DNA from: Massarina eburnea CBS 473.64
Taxonomy: Eukaryota; Ascomycota; Dothideomycetes; Pleosporales; Massarinaceae
Direction: 5' to 3'
Length of the DNA: 64,000 bases
Assembly: GCA_010093635.1 (NCBI GenBank)
Contig: MU006777.1
Location: 1,522,237-1,586,236, forward strand
Positions 1 through 11,400 of the stretch are shown one piece after another. Within the stretch, counting starts at the first letter, position 1; every line of letters starts with the position of its first letter. Position numbers and translations under genes: made by a program. The notes below the pieces were generated by a model that did no database searches, was not told the DNA's origin, and worked only from the letters and a program-made list of their open reading frames with translations.

Positions 1-281
1 TGGGGAATACAACGCCATCTATCTAACCTACGAACCCTAAAGATATTGCCTGAAGAGATATTAAACTAAGGAGATCGCCGAAGCAAGACCGTTCACATCA
101 CCAAGCCCATATCGTTTGCTTTCGTTCGCACCCAACATCCTAATCATAACAATAACAATAACAATAACAATAACAATAACAATAACAATAACAATAACAA
201 TAACAATAACAAGAAAGAAATACAAAAGAAAACTCCTCACATCTAACAATATTCTCTGTGGCCCGTCGCTTAAGAGGTGAT
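1..281. other. Intergenic, with hexanucleotide repeat
   Basis: No gene is seen. The stretch is the 3' flank of the minus-strand secreted-protein gene that follows and holds a perfect hexamer microsatellite (see separate entry). Confidence 0.7.
145..211. repeat. (AATAAC)n microsatellite
   Basis: About eleven near-perfect copies of the 6-bp unit AATAAC. Translated on the minus strand it would give an artificial Val-Ile run, so no protein is called here. It lies about 70 bp beyond the stop of the neighbouring gene, probably in its 3' UTR or just past it. Confidence 0.95.
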
Positions 282-2436
282 TTAAGCAACGGAGGTGGGA
301 AGGGTAGTCTGGGCAACGTATGACGATACAGCTACAGGGGCGTAAGCGGACGTAGAGGCGATGGGAGCGGTCGGCGCGAGGATGCTAGACACGTTGAGAG
401 AAGGTAGGTAGGGTATGATAGGTATGGGGCCGCGGTTGGTGGTGGATCCAGTGGAGAGCGGTATTTTGGAGGAGCCGGTGAGAGAAGCAGAGCCGCTGGG
501 AATGGAGCTAGTCTTCACGTTCGATGCGCCACCGGCCGCGACAACGCTGGAAGTACCACTGCTAATGGTCTTCGAAGACAAGAGAGCTGCGCTAGTGGAG
601 ACCTTGGAAGAAGATGCCACTCCAGATGAGGCTGATTTCGAGGCTGGGGTGCCGGTAGCAGCATTAGAACCCGTCGAAGGCTTGGCTGTAGTAGCAGGGG
701 AGGAAGTTGGCTTCACGGATCCGCTGGCCGAACCGCTCGTTGGCTTCACGGTTCCTGATGCAGCCTTGCTTGTGGCAATAACACTTCCGGTCGTCTTACC
801 GGTCGTCGTTTTCGGTCCGGAGACGGGGGGTGCCCCAACGCTGGTGGTGGTAATATCATTTCCAAAACCCATGCAGGTCTTGTACAGAGGCCATTTGGTG
901 TCGAAAAGATCCTTCTCGAAGTCTGGGCTCTTGTCTGGCTGGCCAGCTTCTAGGTGGACGTTGATTCCCACTCCACAGTCGATTTCTAGACCCATAGCCT
1001 TTTTGGAGTTGCAAACACCAGCCTTCGTATCCACCTTGGCGGCAATTTCAGCACTGATGTAAGGAAGTTCAGCCTCGACACCAGCTTCGTAGCCAAAACC
1101 CAAGGCTTCTGCTTTGACCTTGAAGCTTAGTTCCGCCCAAGCCTTTACTCCTCCCTTGATTTCGGCAGTGAAGCGCGGGTCGACCTTTTCGAAAGTAGGC
1201 GCCCAGTCGTTGTTGACCCCGTTCTTACTTTTGTCGTTCATTTTGAAGGTGGCTACTGCGGAATCCTTGAGTTTGGCCTTTGCGCCAGTAGAGAAGGTTG
1301 CGACGCCCTCGAGAGCGGTCGACCCGAAGTGGAGGCCCATTTCCGCGATTGGACCAATCTCAACAATGTTGGCGATCTTGAAGCCTCCAACTGGTATGCC
1401 GATGTTGGGTTTCAGAGACCAGTCGAATGCTTTACCAAGCTTTCCGTCCAATTGCAGAGTAAGGAGGAGCTGTCCCCAGGCACCCTGCGGCTTGATCGTA
1501 ATATCCACGCCTTCGGGGATCTTCATGATTTTACTCTTGTGGATGGAAAAGTCGGCGATCATATTCCCGCCGGTCTCGATTTTCGCATTCGCAGAAATCC
1601 TCATCCCAGCCGTCTCCTTGGAGTCCTTCTTGTACTCAAAAATGGGCTTGTCATAACTCATGGCCAAGCTGAATTTCTTATCTTCTCGCTTGTGCTTGAG
1701 CAGTTGTGGATGCGTGACGTTCACGGTAGCAGGGTCAACGTAAGTATGTCCGACGTTGAGGTCAAATTCCTGGGCTACCTCTGCCCATGGCCTCTCTTCT
1801 CCATCAACAGTCGCGGTGAGCTTTGAATCGTCGAAGACGATGTTTTTGACGAGATAGGGAGATCGATCGTCGCCAGCGTAGCACTGAGACTCTTCAGTAA
1901 CGAGTACAAAATGGTTCGGATCTTTCTCGTCAATCCATTGCCACTTCTTCTGTGCGTAGGTGAATTGGTCCTTGTCGTTGAATTCGAGAATCATGCCCTT
2001 GACATTGGGGCCACATTTGATAGACTTGAGATGTTGTGCGAAGTTCTCGATGGGCAAAATCATTTCATCATCGTCGGGGGAGGTAAGCGTGAAGTTTGCA
2101 GTGACGATATTATCACCAGCTGTGAAATTGTTAATAAGGTCACAATGGATAGAATCTAAGCAACATACCGTATACCCCCCAGAACAGCTCGGCACGATTG
2201 CAGGGATCGAAAGCACCGTTGCCAGTAGCAGCACGCTTGACGAAATGGCCAGTCAGGACTCCGGGATCCTTGATCGGTTTGAGAACGACATCATTTGAGT
2301 TGTCACGCTTTGAGAGCCCACTACTGGGTTTCAAATCGTTGGGGGATTTGATCGGTTTGAGAACCACAGCACCGGCCTCGATACTGAGGAGTGAGAAGAG
2401 AGCAGCCGTAAGTAGGCTGCGAGTGTTAAGCAACAT
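282..2436 (-). CDS. Secreted protein with Ser/Thr-rich C-terminal tail
   Basis: Two exons (2436-2169 and 2119-282) with a 49-bp intron at 2168-2120 (GTATGT..CAG, phase 1) give 701 residues. The start at 2436 is followed by a clear signal peptide (about residues 1-23). Residues 24-72 contain a twice-repeated VVLKPIK motif, each copy followed by a Lys-Arg site. A large beta-rich region follows, with few cysteines. The last 150 residues are almost all Ser, Thr, Ala, Gly and Pro, as in cell-wall mannoproteins. The central region resembles fungal extracellular proteins with DUF7029/DUF7223-like domains; that assignment is from memory and tentative. No catalytic motif is seen. The likely location is outside the cell or in the wall. 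Confidence 0.82.
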
Positions 2437-4472
2437 TCTGTAAAGAGATCAGGATGGGTTGATCAAAACTCGAAAGGGTAACTAGTTCAAAATGCACTTC
2501 AAGGGAACGAATGTGGGTAGCCAATCAAGGCTAATAAAAAGAATGTGTATAGAAAAAGAATGGACTACGCAAATTGCGTGATAGAAGGTGGGTGGTGGAG
2601 GGTGATAGGTAGCCTGCCTAAGGACGCGTGCTTTCTCTCTTTTGTATCTACTCTATGGTAGCTTCGCCGCTTTCCCGCCCCGTAGCACATTTACCAAAAG
2701 TAGACCGTTCAACGACATGGTTCGTTCATCCACACTTCCCTTTCTGCCTGTTTGCCAAGAGGCTAGGGGATCAGTCTTCCAGTATGTAGGTGATGTAAGA
2801 CGGAAACTAGCACCTTGGGTGCACATAATGGTAGTTTCTAAGACACTCGGTATGCATGAACACTGATCGGAGCATGGGCTGCCAGGGCCATGGTCGATCT
2901 GTGCATTGCTCGTCGGCAGTAAAGATGGCAAACATGCTGCGATGGATACTCCGTAGTCCCGCTTACTACAGCTAATTAACTGTGCAAAGTCAGATCCTGT
3001 GGTAGGAACATGTGTTTTATTTGCATTCAAGTGCGACTCGGCAGAACGTAACACTACTCAGGTTCTCTTGATGTACAGTTCTTGCCGTGTGAAGCAACTG
3101 TACAGCTACAATTTGAGCTACATGCTGTCGTCCTGTGGGTCAAGTTCCTTTTCCATGTTGAACGTACCGAAGTCCGTCGGTCCGTTCTGACTACCGGAAC
3201 AAGACAGGCCCGAATTAAGAACCGAAGTCCGGGATACGAAAAAACCACAGTTCTCGCGCGGATGGTGGAGGATAATATATACCATCCTATTCCAGTGGCT
3301 TTTGGGGGCCAATTTTCTCGTCACGTAGCGCATCTGGCGTCCTTTCCGTACAATTATAATGTTTTATACGTAGTATTCCTACCACGGTAGTGTTCAAAGC
3401 CAACACCAACAGGTGTAATACGGTAGGGAAGGTTGCTGACGAGATGCAGGTTCGGCTGGCACTATTTTTTCTTTTTGCGAAGATTTTCGTGTTACGGAAA
3501 TTATTCACGGTGGTAATTAGTGGAGGGAGTGCCAAGTAGAGACAGGATGGATGGGGGCGAAATCGATCGTAGGTCGCAGCTCACACGCCAGCTGGCCGCA
3601 TGAGGGCTACACCGGCAAGCAAATGGTGGGGAAATGCGTACTACGTATGGGCTTACTGTTGTACAAACCATCTGCAACAGTCTCTCAGTCAAACGAGAGA
3701 TGGAACGGAGGTGGAATGGAGATGGAATGGAGATGGAATGGAGATGGAATGGAGATGGAGATGGAGATGGGATGTGCGTCCATGAATCATGAAGAAAAAA
3801 AGAAGTGCAGCCCCTGCGGCGCGCCGCAACAATGATGTGACTGCGCCGCTTACTTGTAATTTCTCGAGGCGACGGACAGTGTTGTACTTGACAGTCTCTC
3901 GTACCGGCAGAATTGAGGTGAGCTGCGCCCATGAGACCGGGGTTGGCGCTTTTCGGAGGCATGCCAAGCTCGGACCACCGTAAGGTATGTACAATATGTA
4001 TGTATAGACTCGGACCACCCACACCAGCGACCAAGACATGTGCCATGGAGCTGCTTCTACGGCAAACTAAACTGGCTGGCCTAAATGTCCACAGCAGCCT
4101 CAACGTGTCCCACCGCCTTCCTCGGAGCCTCCTTTTGCAAACGGCGCAGCACATCCCATGACCCGTATATTGCGGCGCAAACGCTGTCCTATAAGCTATG
4201 CCACGCTGACTTGGCCATTAGTGTCACTTCGGAATGCGATGCATGAAACGCTTAGCCTGTCACAGTTAGTGAGGCTGAGTCTATGCCCGCGGGCAAGACG
4301 GAAGTCCAGAACTGTGTTTGTCGCAGGGGCTTCTTTCGTAGCAAAGCGTTTGCTGGCCCACCCGACCTCGTTGCAATATAAGACAGCACGTCGCGCTGTA
4401 TCGAGGCCTCCAACTCCCAAACACCCTCTGCGAATATCCTTTCTCTCATACACCTCACTCACTCTCCACACA
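2437..4472. other. 2 kb intergenic region
   Basis: Open frames here are short, overlap on both strands and lack family features, so no gene is called. It contains one short minisatellite at 3713-3770 and the promoters of the flanking divergent genes. The sequence CAATATAAGAC near 4374-4384 is a plausible TATA-like element about 90 bp before the next start codon. Confidence 0.6.
3713..3770. repeat. GGAATGGAGAT minisatellite
   Basis: Four tandem copies of an 11-bp unit followed by 6-bp GGAGAT derivatives. It lies in the intergenic region and has no coding context. Confidence 0.9.
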
Positions 4473-5265
4473 ATGCGTTCCACAAAGCTCATTGTCTTGC
4501 TCGCCGCTGCGGCTTCTGCCCAGTCCTCCGCTTCATCGGCCACTGTGGTCAAGTTCGTCTATGCTCCGGCCTCTACCCTCACTGTCAAGGGCACAACTGG
4601 AGGTGCAACCACCTATGTAGAGTCTTGCCCCAAGGGTCTTCCCACTGGATCGTACTCTGGCTGGGAGTCTTTGCCTGGTATGACCTGACCCCATATTCCA
4701 AGTTCTTGTATTCAGGTACTGATGTTTCGCAGCCTCGACGGCAACGCCCTCCGAATCTGCATCTTCCCCGGCCTCCTCTGTCTCCAACGTTGCCCTCACG
4801 CCCATCCCTAGGCCCTCGAGCAATGTGCGCCGCCAAGGCAGTTCCTCCTCTGCCTCAGCCTGCGAGCCTTTTACCATCATCCAAGGCTCTGAGCAATTTG
4901 AATTCCACATGACGGACCCCCGACCGAATGTTTGGACTGTCGACCAGAAGTGCTCCTGGAAGGGCGAATATGGCAAGGCCGATATCACCTGCGCTTACAC
5001 CAACCAAGGAAGTGTTGCGAAGGACCTTGAAATCGATGTCAGCACCTCCGCGGTACTTAAAGCAGCAGAGTACACTTACCTTTTTGCCAAAACTGCCGTT
5101 GCTGTTGTCACTGCCACTGATTCAGCTTCTGGTACCCCTACCCCCACAGGAGCTTCCGCTTCAGCCAAACCCTCGAACTTCGCTGCTGGAGGACCTGCCC
5201 CTACCGGTGCCATCGCTTTTGTTGGCGGTGCTGCCGGTATCTTCGCTGCAGCGCTAGCGTTGTGA
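4473..5265 (+). CDS. Small secreted, probably GPI-anchored Ser-rich protein
   Basis: Exons 4473-4677 and 4733-5265, with a 55-bp intron (GTATGA..CGCAG, phase 1), encode 245 residues. The ATG at 4473 opens a signal peptide (residues 1 to about 17) rich in Leu/Ala. The middle holds four cysteines in a compact Ser-rich domain. The C-terminus is a Pro/Ser/Thr spacer ending in a hydrophobic Ala/Gly/Leu stretch (about the last 20 residues), the usual layout of a GPI-anchored wall protein. Another acceptor (CAG at 4715) exists but would break the frame. No enzyme family is recognised. A role at the cell surface is inferred only from the signal peptide and tail. Confidence 0.82.
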
Positions 5266-6883
5266 GCATGGGCATGGTCGACACTTGGTGGTTCGCTTCT
5301 TGGGTCAGCCTCTTTCAAGACATAGCATAAGTTTAGTATCATTCATGTGGAGTTTCATGGGCAATAGCTGCCGAGTTTAGATAATCCAATCTGCAGGGAG
5401 CAGTCCTCTGCTCCTTCACTACACGTGTCTGTGCCCCGAGCATAGAAATCCACCTGAGTGATCCTATGCTATAAACACCTTCCCTTTCCGACGACCTGTG
5501 TACCACCATATCCTCGCATACTCACCAATCACACATGCACACAGCCGCCCTCCGCTGCATATGTACTCCACACGCGTGACCCGTCATCAATGTAATCACC
5601 CCTGCCCATCTGTTCTTCCGACTTGTTCGCAGCGGTTCCAGTGATCGATGGTAAGCGCGTCGTTGCCGTATACGGTATGTTGCGCAAGGGCTGCGAACGC
5701 GAGGGGTGGTCGCGCGGAAAACACTGGGGATGTTTCAATCCCGAGCGACCACGAACAGACAGAGAGAATGAGACGGAGATAACTAGGCGACTTTGCGTTC
5801 CCCCATTTGCAAGGGGATTTGGGAGGAAAAAAGCTTCAAAAAGATTGGTGGACGTAAAAGGAAATGGAACGAGCGGCTTTGTGTACACGCCAAAAGAAGC
5901 CGGAGTTTACAATACATTACGCCACGATACCATTAATAAGCGAACCAGATACAATTAGCATTCATCCAGTGGACTAGCTAGTTGTTTCCAAACCCACCCT
6001 CTTCTTCTATTAGAATTCAAGTCTCTTCCTATCCCAAAACGCATTAGGACAGGCAGGAGGGGAGTATACCAAGCAATGCTTGAGAATCTCTCCGTCGGCA
6101 GTCCTAAGCCTTGAACCCGGCGTGCTAAATCGTATTACCTCGTATCTCCCACTTCATGCCCAACACATCCTCTTCGATAAACGTGTGCCCCCTCTCCCCA
6201 ACAATATCAGTCATTTCAATTGACAGCCTCCGACCTTTGTCTATTTTACCGATGAATTCAGTTTACTACGTCCTGCAACTTCTAAACACCCCGCGCCATC
6301 GCTACTTGCCTTCCGTTTTCCATCATTCCCTCTGCCGAGGTGCGCATTCGCCGAGAAATCACATCTTATACTTCTCCAACCTATATTCGTAAGTACTCTC
6401 AAGCTCTTGGTCCATGTTTGTGGTCCTCTTCTGCAGGGTACATATGATTTTCCTCTGTGGCTTGACAAGACTGCTCTCAATTGAAACGGTGCATCTACTC
6501 TTACGTGATTTTCAATATATCATATGTAAGACAGACGTTGTACAAACAAGTGAGGTGGTAAAATGGTAGTAGTGGAACTGATATCACCAGTCAAAGGTCA
6601 CCTCTTACTCTAGATTGGATTTGGTAAAATATGTAAGAAAAGCACTAAGCCTATAATTAGATGTCGGGTTACACATTGTGTTATTCTGCCTTGTAAATAC
6701 AGAGTTTGTGCGGGCTTCTCGTACTACTTTGTAAGCAATTGCCACCACCACTGGCATCAAAGACGTTCTTTGTCCAACCACAGTGGCGTTTATAAGACTT
6801 CAAATACCAACAACCCATCACACCTCTTTCCCTGCAAACTTTCCATGCTGCACCTTCCCATCGTCATACAATCAGAAATAGTT
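5266..6883. other. Intergenic region, no gene seen
   Basis: About 1.6 kb without a supportable coding region. Frames such as that at 5529-5888 (minus) have biased composition and no domain. The right end should contain the promoter of the RING-like gene. Confidence 0.6.
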
Positions 6884-7816
6884 ATGGCTCCAACCGCGTT
6901 CGAAAGATGCGCCTTCAAGATGCGGAAAAATCCCAAATACGAATGCGCCCGCGAAGGCAAGATGTATCAGTCACATTTCGGCTTTTGGTACTGCGCCTTC
7001 CACGACGAACAAGCTAAAGATAGATGTCAGGCGTTTCTCAGATACCAGGGCTCAGGAATGCAATGCTCAATGGTGGGATCGCATTTAGACGAGGCAAAGG
7101 GGTTGAAGTATTGTGCAAGACATCTTCCTAGTCGGGTCGTGAGCAAGAGTGGGACATTGAAAAATTGGGGAGCGCCAGATAATTCGACCATGGATGAAGG
7201 AAAGAGCCCTCCTAGTGAGAATATTACTTTGAATCAGAAAGATCGAATCGATCACCCGACTTTAGAGGGAGGCAAGAAAGAACCGAGTCTAGACGAATCG
7301 GTCAAAGATTGTGTAAAGATGTTTAGCGGCGTAGTTATTTCGCGATCAAGGAATGAGAAATCGGAAGAGGCAAAAGAAGATGAAGAAAAAAGGCAAAGGA
7401 TGCAAGAAGGCAAGAATAGTATCCATCGCCGAGAGAGAAGACCCAGAATTTCGCTTACCGAGGGTATTCTTCATCGACTTATTTCCCTCGAAACTGGTAT
7501 CCAAAGCGAGAAGCCAAATTCTAATTCACCCCCAAACACCTCTCCGAGACCAGGGAGCTCACTGTCGCGCATGGAATCCTTCAAAGCTATGAAACCTGAA
7601 CAGGAGCGTCCTCATATCGCAACCATGTACGTGCAGTGTAACATATGCTTAGAGAAACACGCTTCGACAGCCATGAGCAAAATAGACCCATGCGGTCACC
7701 TGTTTCGAGAAGCATGTCTACAGCAGGTTTTGCGACGGGGCAATGGGCGACGATACAATTGTTCAAGTTGTAGGGATTGGATGGTCCATATGCAGGAGAA
7801 TCATTCCTCGTACTGA
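6884..7816 (+). CDS. Cys-rich protein with degenerate C-terminal RING-H2-like motif
   Basis: Single exon, 310 residues from the ATG at 6884; upstream in-frame Met at 6845 would add 13 residues. The N-terminal 90 residues carry repeated Cys/His pairs (ERCAF, YECAR, WYCAFH, RCQAF, QCSMVG, YCARH), suggesting a small zinc-binding module. A charged, low-complexity middle follows. Residues from about 250 hold CNIC, PCGH, REAC and CSSC, the spacing of a RING-H2 finger. The fifth ligand, normally His or Cys (as in FHEAC), is Arg here. A ubiquitin-ligase function is possible but the missing ligand weakens it. It could be a lineage-specific regulator. Neighbours give no functional clue. Confidence 0.75.
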   Translation: MAPTAFERCAFKMRKNPKYECAREGKMYQSHFGFWYCAFHDEQAKDRCQAFLRYQGSGMQCSMVGSHLDEAKGLKYCARHLPSRVVSKSGTLKNWGAPDNSTMDEGKSPPSENITLNQKDRIDHPTLEGGKKEPSLDESVKDCVKMFSGVVISRSRNEKSEEAKEDEEKRQRMQEGKNSIHRRERRPRISLTEGILHRLISLETGIQSEKPNSNSPPNTSPRPGSSLSRMESFKAMKPEQERPHIATMYVQCNICLEKHASTAMSKIDPCGHLFREACLQQVLRRGNGRRYNCSSCRDWMVHMQENHSSY

Positions 7817-8479
7817 TGGGATACCTGTATTTTATGAATTGATCTTATTTCAGAGGCTTTCTACTCCAGGTTTCCCCGTGGACACAGATACCTTTCCCTT
7901 TAGACCTTTAGTCTGGCCTTCAACTTTCAATCTACCTTTAGATTCTATAATATAGCTTAATAGCAGTGAGGGCAAGTGAGACGTATCGCAATTTTCATGG
8001 CAGATATAGTATAGCGTGCCGGGTTATCGATGCTCTGGAAAAAAAGAAGCATTGGCAGGGGCGACGAAGCTCGTTAGGGAGAAGCAGTTTCTCACGTTGA
8101 CGGGTTTGCAGTTTTCGTTTTAGGTATAACGCAGAATTGACAACAAAGTCGTGAATTTGGTCCTAGAATTCATGCAGCGGACATTTATAGCGCCTCAAGA
8201 GCAAAACTTGTAGCCAAGAATTATGGATAGTTTATCCTATCAGGCGTTCCAGTCACGGTAACAACTTAAGTAGTGCATAGAATTATAATGATTGAATTAC
8301 GCTTCCTTTTCAGAATATTAGATTGGTAGACGGTTTCGGCCTTCCACTATCCTGTGAAGCGCTGTGTATCCTGGGTATAATAATTCAGAACAGTCCCATA
8401 CCCCATCGTTCAGACCATGTCAAATGTAAAATCCAAAGCTCTTATGCCACCACATACAACTCAAACCAACAGGCCCTTC
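7817..8479. other. Intergenic region, convergent 3' flanks
   Basis: Space between the ends of two convergent genes. Only AT-rich, probably 3' UTR sequence is seen. Confidence 0.6.
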
Positions 8480-11400
8480 TCATGTTTCCATAGCATCTAC
8501 ATCCACAACTGCTGTTGCTGCTGCCGCCGCCGATGACTCGGCCCTCTCCTCCGCAGCATCGGCGCGCAAATTCCTTTCAACCTCCCTCTCAATCTGCGCC
8601 TCAACCTGCTCTTCCATGACCACATCACGATCTGCACTCTGCCTCCTTCCCTTCGCTGCCTTCCCACCAAACAAACACCTCCACAAATCATCCTTCTTAA
8701 CTTCCTCCCCATCACCCTTTTTCCTCAACAACTGTTTCAACGGCACAGCCTCCAACTCGGCCGAATTTGCCTTCTCAATTGTTTTCTCTTGCAACACTGG
8801 CATCGGTGTTGCAGAACCTGCCCGAGATGAAGATGATGAAGCGGTGGAAGAATCGCAACCCATGTGTTCAAGACGTCGGGCAACTGAGATATCGTAGATA
8901 GCTTCTTCGACAGTGTCGCTAATGAGGTACATGACTACGGTTGTGCGTTGCTCTTGGCCGATACGATGGACTCGCGCAATAGCTTGAAGCTCAATCGCTG
9001 GATTGATGAGAGGTTCGCAGAGAAATACGTATGTTGCGTTGACAAGATTGAGGCCCGAGGAATCTGATTTCGCATCCAAGAGAAAACATTCGATAGAGGG
9101 GTCATTCTTGAACAGGTGAATACCGTTCTTTTCGCGTATACTGCTGCAACCGATCTTCCACTTCTTGAACGCATTCCGAAGGACGTTGAGGAAATCGCCG
9201 AATTGGGAGAAGATGATGGTTTTCGCGGCGCCATCCGTGTTGCGAATCCACAGGAGGTGGCGGGCAATCATGTCGACTTTGCTGCCATAGGAGCCATTGA
9301 GATCGATTATTTTGATATCTCTCATGGTGTTGTCGCTGATATCCGAATAGATGGATGAAGCGGCAGAGGGGCTACTTAGTTGCGAAGTGGTTGCAATTTC
9401 GGTATTCTCTTCAGTTGCCGTGATGACCGTTGGCTTGAAGCTGATGTTTTTGAAATCGCGTGCACGCAACCTCTGTTTACAAAGGGGACAGGTACGGTGT
9501 TCATGCCACCATTGTTGGATGCACTCCTTACAATATTTGTGCCCACAAGAGGTGAGTACACCAATCTCAAACTCATCCTGGCAAATGATGCAGTCGTGCT
9601 TCATATCTTGTTGTTGACCTTCATGACGCAAATTGGTGAGATAAGCGTGTTTCGTCCTCAACCCGGCCAGCACGGCCTCTTTCGATTCTTGGAGATACTT
9701 TTGCCTCTCATACTCAATATAGTCAAACGTCTCATCCAAATCGTCTTTCCAAGGTGCAACGGTATCTGAGATGTGTTGGAGTTGACGGTAGAACTCCAAG
9801 CGCGAGTTTGTAGTGCTGCGAAATAGGTCTTGCTCCTGTTCGAGCTCTGTCACAACCGTTGTTTGTTCGGCTAGGATCTGTTGTATCTGAGTGAGATATT
9901 GCTGAACGATCGCGAGCTCGTTCGCAGCACGGTCCTCCATGGAATTCGACTTCCATTGCAGCGTTGTTAAGAGAGAACGCGCCAAAGATACAGCGCCCTT
10001 TACCGATCCATCCGCAACCTTCGGCTGAAGCCTCCGGCGAATCTGTGCTACCTGGAGCACGAGCTCAGGCGCGTGTCCACGTTTGTTTGGGTCCTCATCA
10101 CGCGCCTTCTTTTCCGCTTCTTTCAGTTCATGATCGACAAGCAGGTCGTGAAGACCAGTGACAACGGTACTTCGGTCCGCTACAAGTGTACGCAGAGCCA
10201 TCATGTAAACATAAAGCTCATCCTGGACTTTCGTCGAATCTTCGTACTCGTCACCGGTAGTCTCCTTTCCTTCGTCCTGATCAACAAGTGGCGATGTCAA
10301 GATCTCTACGATCTTTGTCCGCCACTTTTGTAATTGTTCGGTTTGTGCATTGAGAATATCCGTGACGATCTTCATCATGTCTCGAATCTTCCGACTCTCA
10401 ATACCATCGAGATTGTGGATTCGTGGGATGACCTGCACAGGCGTTGATGTCTTCTTCTTGGTCTTTTCCATATGATGCTGAGCACGGTCCTTGGACTCCT
10501 TCAGAAGTTCTTGACGAATGGCCTTGGCTTTGTTGTACCAGAGCTCCTCTGTCGCCTGCAAGTCGTTGAACTCAGGGGAGTTCGGGACCGTCAGCTTATC
10601 GTTGTCCTTGAGCTGATAGTAGGAGCTGCCGATGAAGAAATTGCAAGCATGCTCGACTTCCAAAAATGATCGCAAAGTTCGTCGGAGCACAGCAAGGCGG
10701 CCAGTTTTATCGTCTTGTTCGATGTCTTCTTGTTCAACATGTCGGTTCTCAAGATTTGTCTTATGGGGATCAGCTGCAGTTAGAGCGAGCTTCTCCTTCT
10801 CACTATCGAGTTCTTCTCTACATATCTTCACATAGCTCTGTGCCTCGACCAATGCCCGCTCGTAGTACGGCAAAGCCGATTCACTCCGTCTCTCCACATT
10901 CTTGGCGTATGCTCGGATATGTCCACGCTTCATCTGGATCTGGATCGATTCCCGAACTTCGGTCTTCAACACCGAATCGTTTTGGTCGATCATAGCTTCC
11001 AGCACCTCGTCGACAGTCCGAAGTGGACCGTTCTTTGCGCCCAAAGCCCTTCGGTTGCGCTTACCAACATGAGCATGGAGGCATGTCTGGCGAAGTCGTA
11101 CTAGCCATTCGCGCATGCGTTCAAGCACTTCCGGGTGGTCAGCACTCATGTCATCACTAATGGGCAAGCCTTCGGGCGAGAGATGACATGCGTCGCACAT
11201 CTGGCGAATCATCTCAGAGTAGTTCTGCTCTTCGATGGCGGTAAACGGAATGGTTATGACTGTGCGCGTCTGTGCCGGAAGGCTGAGCTCATCTCGAACG
11301 CTGGCCTTGGTGTGTCGTAAAGCAATCTGGTTGAAGATAGTACGAAATGAAGGCTTATCTAATGACAAAAGACGGTCCCACAAGGGCTTCATGCCAGCGA

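Noticed and set aside
3501..4154. 217-codon minus-strand open frame
   Set aside because: Crosses a purine minisatellite, has no domain, and composition follows the repeat (Ser-Ile-Pro-Ser-Pro-Phe-His runs).
5529..5958. Overlapping open frames on both strands
   Set aside because: No signal peptide, domain, or splice-supported extension. Treated as intergenic.
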